Source: Oscillospiraceae bacterium
Lineage (GTDB): Bacteria > Bacillota > Clostridia > Oscillospirales > Ruminococcaceae
Reading direction: 5' to 3'
Length of the DNA: 10,826 nucleotides
Assembly (NCBI GenBank): GCA_017424665.1
Contig: JAFOYK010000192.1
Span: 1-10,826, forward strand
The notes beneath the pieces are model-generated. The model was not told where the DNA came from. It saw only the letters and a list, made by a program, of their open reading frames with translations, and made no database searches. Shown here piece after piece: positions 7,422 to 10,826 of the stretch (positions are counted from its first letter, which is position 1; every line of letters begins with the position of its first letter). A program made the translations under genes and the position numbers.

Positions 7422-9098
7422 ATGGAATTCAAAACCGATATTGAGATCGCCCAGGCTTGCGAGATGAAGCCTATCACCGAGATTGCAAAACTCGCACATG
7501 TTGACGAGAAATATCTCGAACAGTACGGCAAATATAAAGCAAAGATCGATCCCAAGCTCCTCGCTGAAACCGACCGCGAAAACGGAAAACTTATCCTCGT
7601 AACCGCAATTTCCCCTACCCCCGCAGGCGAAGGCAAAACCACCACCACCGTTGGTCTTGCAGACGGTCTTAAACGCATCGGCAAAGACGTTACCGTTGCT
7701 CTCCGCGAACCTTCCCTCGGACCGGTTTTCGGTGTTAAAGGCGGCGCAGCAGGCGGCGGCTATGCTCAGGTTGTTCCTATGGAAGATATCAACCTCCATT
7801 TCACCGGCGACTTCCACGCAATCGGCGCAGCAAACAACCTTCTTGCGGCAATGCTCGATAACCACATCCAGCAGGGCAACTCCCTTGGAATTGACGTTCG
7901 CAAAATCACCTGGAAACGCTGCGTTGATATGAACGACCGCCAGCTCCGTTTCGTTGTTGACGGTATGGGCGGCAAAGCAAACGGTGTTCCCCGTGAAGAC
8001 GGTTTCGACATCACCGTTGCAAGCGAAATCATGGCTGTTCTCTGCCTTTCCAATTCCATCACCGACCTTAAAGAGCGTCTTTCCAGAATCATTGTCGGTT
8101 ATACCTATGACGACAAACCCGTAACCTGCGGACAGCTTAATGCCGCCGGCGCAATGACCGCTCTTCTTAAAGACGCAATCAAACCGAACCTTGTTCAGAC
8201 CCTTGAAGGCACCCCCGCTTTCGTTCACGGCGGACCTTTCGCAAACATCGCTCACGGCTGCAACTCCGTTATGGCAACCAAACTTGCTCTTAAGATGGGC
8301 GATTACACCGTTACCGAAGCAGGCTTCGGCGCAGACCTTGGCGCAGAAAAATTCCTCGATATCAAATGCCGTATGGCCGGTCTTACCCCCGACGCAGTTG
8401 TTATCGTTGCAACCATCCGCGCTCTTAAGATGCACGGCGGCCGCGACAAGAAAGAACTTGGTTTCGAAGATCTTGCGGCTCTTGAAAAGGGTATTCCGAA
8501 CCTTCTCCGCCACGTTTCCAACATCAAAAACGTTTATAAACTTCCCTGCGTAGTTGCAGTTAACCGCTTCCCCACCGATACCGATAACGAAGTTAACTTC
8601 ATCATCGAAAAATGCAAAGAACTCGGCGTAAACGTTGTTCTTTCCACCGTTTGGGCTGAAGGCGGCAAAGGCGGCGAAGCTCTTGCAAGAGAAGTTGTTC
8701 GTCTTTGCGAAGAAGAAAAAGGCGATTTCACTTTCTCCTATGGTCTTGATTGCTCCATCGAAGAAAAAATCGAATCTGTTGTTAAAAAAGTTTACGGCGG
8801 CGACGGAATCGTTGTTATGCCTAACGCAAAGAAACAGATCGAACAGCTTACCAAACTCGGTTACGATAACGTTCCCGTTTGCATTGCTAAAACCCAGTAC
8901 AGCTTCTCCGATGACCCCACCAAACTTGGCGCACCGGAAGGCTTTAAAGTAACCATCAAAAACGTCAAAATTTCCGCAGGCGCAGGCTTCATCGTTGTTC
9001 TCACCGGTGATATCCTCACCATGCCCGGCCTTCCCAAAGTTCCCGCAGCAGAAAGAATCGACGTTGACGAAAACGGCAAAATCACCGGTCTCTTCTGA
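7422..9098 (+). CDS. fhs: Formate-tetrahydrofolate ligase (10-formyl-THF synthetase)
   Basis: Fhs makes 10-formyltetrahydrofolate from formate, THF and ATP in the cytoplasm. The 558 residues match the family's usual 555-560. Both signature regions are present: [11 protein letters not shown] (104-114) and [12 protein letters not shown] (329-340), as well as the P-loop-like [11 protein letters not shown] (66-76), [14 protein letters not shown] (126-139), [16 protein letters not shown] (264-279) and [12 protein letters not shown] (528-539). In acetogens the enzyme belongs to the Wood-Ljungdahl methyl branch, but here it sits between purL and rdgB, so the context points to supplying the formyl donor for PurN and the AICAR transformylase of the same operon. 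This also suggests the cell can use free formate, for example from pyruvate formate-lyase, for purine synthesis; that is inference. The start is the ATG with correct spacing from AGGAGG. Confidence 0.97.
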   Translation: MEFKTDIEIAQACEMKPITEIAKLAHVDEKYLEQYGKYKAKIDPKLLAETDRENGKLILVTAISPTPAGEGKTTTTVGLADGLKRIGKDVTVALREPSLGPVFGVKGGAAGGGYAQVVPMEDINLHFTGDFHAIGAANNLLAAMLDNHIQQGNSLGIDVRKITWKRCVDMNDRQLRFVVDGMGGKANGVPREDGFDITVASEIMAVLCLSNSITDLKERLSRIIVGYTYDDKPVTCGQLNAAGAMTALLKDAIKPNLVQTLEGTPAFVHGGPFANIAHGCNSVMATKLALKMGDYTVTEAGFGADLGAEKFLDIKCRMAGLTPDAVVIVATIRALKMHGGRDKKELGFEDLAALEKGIPNLLRHVSNIKNVYKLPCVVAVNRFPTDTDNEVNFIIEKCKELGVNVVLSTVWAEGGKGGEALAREVVRLCEEEKGDFTFSYGLDCSIEEKIESVVKKVYGGDGIVVMPNAKKQIEQLTKLGYDNVPVCIAKTQYSFSDDPTKLGAPEGFKVTIKNVKISAGAGFIVVLTGDILTMPGLPKVPAAERIDVDENGKITGLF

Positions 9099-9112
9099 TT
9101 GGAGCGCATGAT

Positions 9113-9694
9113 ATGAAACTTATTATCGCTTCCAACAACGCCCACAAACTTGTTGAGATGAAGGCAATTCTCGGTGAATATTTCGACGAAATTCTTTCTC
9201 TTAAAGAAGCGGGCATTGACCACGAGACCGTTGAGGACGGAAATTCCTTCCTTGAAAATGCCGAGAAAAAAGCAAGGGAAATTGCCGAAATTTCCGGCTG
9301 CTGCGCAATTGCTGATGACAGCGGAATCTGCGCGGATGCTCTTGACGGCGCACCGGGAATTTATTCCGCAAGATTTTGCGGACACCACGGCGACGACGAA
9401 GCAAACAACCGGCTTCTTCTTGAAAAGCTCCGCGACAAAGAAAACAAAAAAGCCCATTACACCTGCGCGATCGTTCTTGTTTATCCGGACGGAAAAACCC
9501 TTTCCGCCGAAGGTTATCTTCATGGCGAAATAACCGAAAACCGCGCCGGAACAAACGGTTTTGGCTATGACCCTTATTTCTATCTTCCGGAATATGGCTG
9601 CACCACCGCAGAACTTGATCCGGAAATCAAAAATAAGATAAGCCACCGCGGAAACGCAATTCGCGCCCTTGTTGAAAAACTTAAAAATCAATAA
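9113..9694 (+). CDS. rdgB: XTP/dITP pyrophosphatase, RdgB/HAM1 family
   Basis: This 193-residue enzyme hydrolyses non-canonical purine triphosphates (ITP, dITP, XTP) to monophosphates, keeping deaminated bases out of DNA and RNA. Family blocks in order are ASNNAHKLVEMKAIL (6-20), SFLENA (45-50), ADDSGI (67-72) with the probable catalytic Asp69, GIYSARF (82-88), GTNGFGYDP (146-154) and SHRGNAI (177-183). Length and motif spacing are normal. It is the last gene of the series, 14 bases after fhs with a short GGAG site at 9101-9104, and a terminator follows 6 bases after its stop. Placement after IMP-forming genes fits a house-cleaning role for the IMP/ITP pool. Its final Gln codon is CAA, whereas the upstream genes appear to use CAG throughout. 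Confidence 0.96.
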   Translation: MKLIIASNNAHKLVEMKAILGEYFDEILSLKEAGIDHETVEDGNSFLENAEKKAREIAEISGCCAIADDSGICADALDGAPGIYSARFCGHHGDDEANNRLLLEKLRDKENKKAHYTCAIVLVYPDGKTLSAEGYLHGEITENRAGTNGFGYDPYFYLPEYGCTTAELDPEIKNKISHRGNAIRALVEKLKNQ

Positions 9695-9700
9695 GAAAAA

Positions 9701-9730
9701 AGAGCTCCCGCAAAACGGGAGTTCTTTTTT
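9701..9730 (+). terminator. Intrinsic terminator of the purine operon
   Basis: A 10-bp stem (agagctcccg 9701-9710 with cgggagttct 9716-9725, one G-U pair) closes a 5-base loop (caaaa) and runs into a T-tract ending at 9730. An A-run precedes the stem, so weak termination from the other strand is possible, but the spacing from rdgB makes plus-strand use the obvious one. Confidence 0.93.
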
Positions 9731-9747
9731 ATCATAATTTTTTATTA

Positions 9748-9785
9748 CAACCCCATTTCTTTTGTAAACAAAAGAAACCGGGTTG
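9748..9785. repeat. 38-base imperfect inverted repeat (hairpin)
   Basis: A perfect 10-bp inner stem (tttcttttgt 9756-9765, acaaaagaaa 9768-9777) around a 2-base centre is continued by an outer 6-bp stem (caaccc 9748-9753, gggttg 9780-9785) after a 2-by-2 mismatch. No T-tract follows, so it is not a classical terminator. It may be one end of a dispersed palindromic intergenic element together with the palindromes at 9816-9856, or an mRNA 3' structure; the sequence alone does not decide. Confidence 0.7.
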
Positions 9786-9815
9786 CGCCTGAAAGAAAAG
9801 TTTTAAACCCCTACC

Positions 9816-9856
9816 CGCTCGCTCCCGCGAGCGACTCCCCCTTTTGAAAAGGGGGA
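9816..9856. repeat. Pair of adjacent palindromes, REP-like intergenic repeat
   Basis: Two hairpins lie two bases apart. The first has arms cgctcgc (9816-9822) and gcgagcg (9827-9833) around tccc. The second is an almost continuous palindrome, tccccctttt (9836-9845) and aaaaggggga (9847-9856), centred on 9846. The pattern of a GC-rich hairpin followed by a C-run/T-run palindrome resembles the short dispersed repeats often seen between genes in clostridial gut genomes. One copy is visible, so its repetitive nature is inference from resemblance. Confidence 0.6.
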
Positions 9857-9893
9857 ATAAACTCACCACCGCAAGATATTGCTTTCTAATTTC

Positions 9894-9925
9894 AACCGCC
9901 ATCGTTCAGGCCGACGGCGGTTTTT
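9894..9925 (+). terminator. Second terminator-like hairpin with no gene before it
   Basis: An 11-position stem (9894-9904 with 9912-9922, core ccgcc/ggcgg, one A-C mismatch at 9901/9915) closes a 7-base loop and is followed by TTTTT and an AT-rich stretch. On the plus strand it qualifies as an intrinsic terminator; on the minus strand no T-run follows. It lies about 165 bases after the operon terminator, so it is either a back-up for read-through or the end of a short untranslated transcript. Confidence 0.7.
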
Positions 9926-9951
9926 ATTTTACTTTTTCTGCCCGGCTATAA

Positions 9952-9980
9952 TTGACTCTTTTTAATATTTATTATATACT
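9952..9980 (+). promoter_or_regulatory. Sigma-A type promoter of the TRIC-family gene
   Basis: A -35 box TTGACT (9952-9957) and a -10 box TATACT (9975-9980) are separated by exactly 17 bases; each differs from consensus at one position. The surrounding sequence is AT-rich. Transcription would start near 9987, leaving a leader of about 73 bases. The TTG of the -35 box is in frame with the downstream gene and can be mistaken for its start codon. Confidence 0.85.
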
Positions 9981-9999
9981 GTTTATTGGTGGGGATATT

Positions 10000-10029
10000 G
10001 CCGGTTTCCGGCTGGCTCTGCCGTTTTTT
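10000..10029 (+). promoter_or_regulatory. Possible small leader hairpins before the TRIC-family gene
   Basis: Within the predicted leader, gccgg (10000-10004) pairs with ccggc (10008-10012). The alternative pairing of cggc (10009-10012) with gccg (10020-10023) is followed directly by six T residues. The two pairings exclude each other because they share bases, the layout of an attenuator. The second stem has only 4 bp, so this is weak evidence. Confidence 0.25.
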
Positions 10030-10043
10030 ATAATATGTATTTT

Positions 10044-10050
10044 AAGGTGG
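10044..10050 (+). promoter_or_regulatory. Ribosome binding site of the TRIC-family gene, decides its start
   Basis: AAGGTGG, one base from AAGGAGG, stands 9 bases before a TTG at 10060. No in-frame ATG or GTG occurs near the conserved N-terminus, so TTG is the best start. Confidence 0.7.
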
Positions 10051-10059
10051 TTTTCCCTT

Positions 10060-10698
10060 TTGTCTGAAAATCTTTTGCTTGTTTTTGAACTTATCGGAAC
10101 AGTCGCTTTCGCCGCTTCCGGCGCAATGGTCGGTCTTTCCAAAAAAATGGATATTTTCGGAATTGCCGTCCTCGGAATTGTAACTTCCGTCGGCGGCGGA
10201 ATTATCCGCGACCTTGTTCTTGGAAACACCCCGCCCGCAACCTTCCAGAACCCTGTTTACGCTCTTGTTGCAATTTTTGTTTCGCTTATAATTTTCATTC
10301 CCGCGGTGCGCCGTTTTCTTTTCAAAAAACAGAGCATTTATGAAAAAACAATGCGCCTTATGGATTCAATCGGCCTTGGAATTTTCACCGCCGTCGGAAT
10401 CGAAATCGCATGCCTTGCGGGACACAAAAGCGTTTTCCTTTTAATCTTTGTAGGAATGATAACCGGAATCGGCGGCGGAGTTTTGCGCGACGTTCTTTCC
10501 GGAAACACCCCTTATATTTTCGTAAAGCATTTTTACGCAACAGCTTCGCTTATCGGAGCGGTTGTTTTCATAATTCTCTGGAATTTTTCCGGACAATCTG
10601 CGGCAGTTTTCGGTTGTGCTTTTGTTGTAACGGCACTTCGCCTTCTTGCGGCAAAATTTCGTTGGAGCCTTCCGAAAGCGAAGGAAGATTTTGAATAA
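10060..10698 (+). CDS. TRIC-family (UPF0126, YicG-like) integral membrane protein
   Basis: This 212-residue hydrophobic protein belongs to the prokaryotic TRIC/UPF0126 family, small membrane proteins related to trimeric intracellular cation channels; the Pfam domain is also labelled glycine transporter. It contains the expected internal duplication: repeat one has SGAMVG (20-25), MDIFG (30-34) and GGGIIRDLVLGNTPP (45-59); repeat two has MDSIGLG (101-107) and GGGVLRDVLSGNTPY (138-152). Several hydrophobic stretches fit the family's seven-helix pattern, ending in a basic and acidic tail. Length agrees with E. coli YicG (about 205). It starts with TTG behind a good ribosome binding site. It has its own promoter and terminator, so it is monocistronic and not part of the purine operon. 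Codon choice differs from the operon: TTT, TTA, TTG, TCA and CAA all occur. The transported substrate cannot be told from sequence. Confidence 0.9.
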   Translation: MSENLLLVFELIGTVAFAASGAMVGLSKKMDIFGIAVLGIVTSVGGGIIRDLVLGNTPPATFQNPVYALVAIFVSLIIFIPAVRRFLFKKQSIYEKTMRLMDSIGLGIFTAVGIEIACLAGHKSVFLLIFVGMITGIGGGVLRDVLSGNTPYIFVKHFYATASLIGAVVFIILWNFSGQSAAVFGCAFVVTALRLLAAKFRWSLPKAKEDFE

Positions 10699-10707
10699 TA
10701 AAATTTG

Positions 10708-10735
10708 CGCCTTTTTTCAAAAAAGGCGTTTTTTT
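10708..10735 (+). terminator. Intrinsic terminator of the TRIC-family gene
   Basis: The arms cgcctttttt (10708-10717) and aaaaaaggcg (10719-10728) form a near-perfect palindrome centred on 10718, followed by seven T residues (10729-10735). It begins 10 bases after the stop codon. Confidence 0.92.
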
Positions 10736-10804
10736 ATTAAAATTTTGTGAGAACTTTCCTTAAAAAATGCGATTATATGGTTGAAGGCCTTTGAAATTAT
10801 GTTG

Positions 10805-10812
10805 AAAGGAGG
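10805..10812 (+). promoter_or_regulatory. Probable ribosome binding site of a gene starting beyond the window
   Basis: A perfect AAAGGAGG lies 14 bases before the window end, with no ATG, GTG or TTG after it inside the window. An ATG at 10799 opens a short frame that stays open to the edge, but the Shine-Dalgarno sequence would then lie inside the gene, so a start just past 10826 is more likely. The stretch 10736-10804 is AT-rich and I see no convincing promoter in it. Confidence 0.45.
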
Positions 10813-10826
10813 TTTCGGTTTTATAA

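Larger units (their letters stand above)
1..9694 (+). other. Predicted purine biosynthesis operon (distal part)
   Basis: Seven co-oriented genes (purN, purO, AICAR transformylase, purD, purL, fhs, rdgB) are separated by 23, 25, 30, 5, 30 and 14 bases. I see no terminator or convincing promoter between them, and a strong intrinsic terminator follows the last gene. Together they encode GAR synthesis, both formyl-transfer steps, FGAM synthesis, the last two steps to IMP, the enzyme that makes the formyl donor, and a nucleotide-pool cleaning enzyme. The missing early genes (purF, purM, purE, purC) would be expected upstream of the window or elsewhere. The operon promoter and any purine-responsive regulation lie outside the window. 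That it is a single transcript is inference from spacing and direction. Confidence 0.88.

Noticed and set aside
9108..9116. Two-codon ORF ATG-ATA-TGA overlapping the rdgB start
   Set aside because: It could in principle couple termination to re-initiation, but it stands only 3 bases from GGAG and so short a match is expected by chance.
9952..10059. N-terminal 36-residue extension of the TRIC-family protein
   Set aside because: It is translated from promoter and leader sequence, and conserved family sequence begins only after the TTG at 10060.
1..10826. CRISPR arrays, tRNA or rRNA genes, insertion sequences, prophage, toxin-antitoxin or defence genes
   Set aside because: I looked on both strands and found no spaced direct repeats, tRNA-like cloverleaf, transposase or integrase motif, or small paired genes; all long frames on the plus strand are accounted for by metabolic genes and one membrane protein.
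10799..10826. Partial ORF beginning ATG at 10799 and running off the window
   Set aside because: Only nine codons are visible, and AAAGGAGG lies inside it, which fits better as the ribosome binding site of a gene starting just after the window.

Overview
The window reads as a piece of chromosome from an uncultured or poorly characterised anaerobic Firmicute, most likely class Clostridia near the Ruminococcaceae/Oscillospiraceae. The grounds are strong AGGAGG-type ribosome binding sites, the single-chain clostridial-type PurL, formate-tetrahydrofolate ligase inside a purine operon, and a PurO-type IMP cyclohydrolase paired with a stand-alone AICAR transformylase. The assignment is inference from gene content and style; no marker gene that fixes taxonomy is present.

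Positions 1-9694 hold one dense plus-strand gene series that looks like the distal part of a purine biosynthesis operon: purN (5' end cut off by the window edge), a PurO-family IMP cyclohydrolase, a stand-alone AICAR formyltransferase (the C-terminal half of a normal PurH), purD, purL, fhs and rdgB. Gaps are 5 to 30 bases, each gene has its own Shine-Dalgarno site, and a strong intrinsic terminator follows at 9701-9730. The set makes metabolic sense. PurD makes GAR, PurN formylates it, PurL makes FGAM, and the AICAR transformylase and PurO carry out the last two steps to IMP. Fhs makes the 10-formyl-THF consumed by both PurN and the AICAR transformylase, and RdgB removes the deaminated nucleotides (ITP, XTP) that arise around the IMP pool. 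The operon genes share a very skewed codon choice (Leu almost only CTT/CTC, almost no TTA, CTA or TCA), which produces long but meaningless mirror ORFs on the minus strand.

Positions 9695-10059 are non-coding and structured: the operon terminator, a 38-base hairpin, two closely spaced palindromes that resemble a dispersed intergenic repeat, a second terminator-like hairpin with no gene of its own, and then a good sigma-A promoter (TTGACT, 17-base spacer, TATACT). That promoter drives a monocistronic TRIC/UPF0126-family membrane protein (10060-10698), which uses codons the operon avoids and ends in its own terminator at 10708-10735. The last 90 bases carry a perfect AAAGGAGG near the window edge, probably the ribosome binding site of the next gene.

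I do not see a novel defence, mobile or RNA-guided system here. The points most worth a second look are the split PurO/AICAR-transformylase pathway ending in a bacterium, its linkage to fhs, and the structured spacer at 9731-9930.
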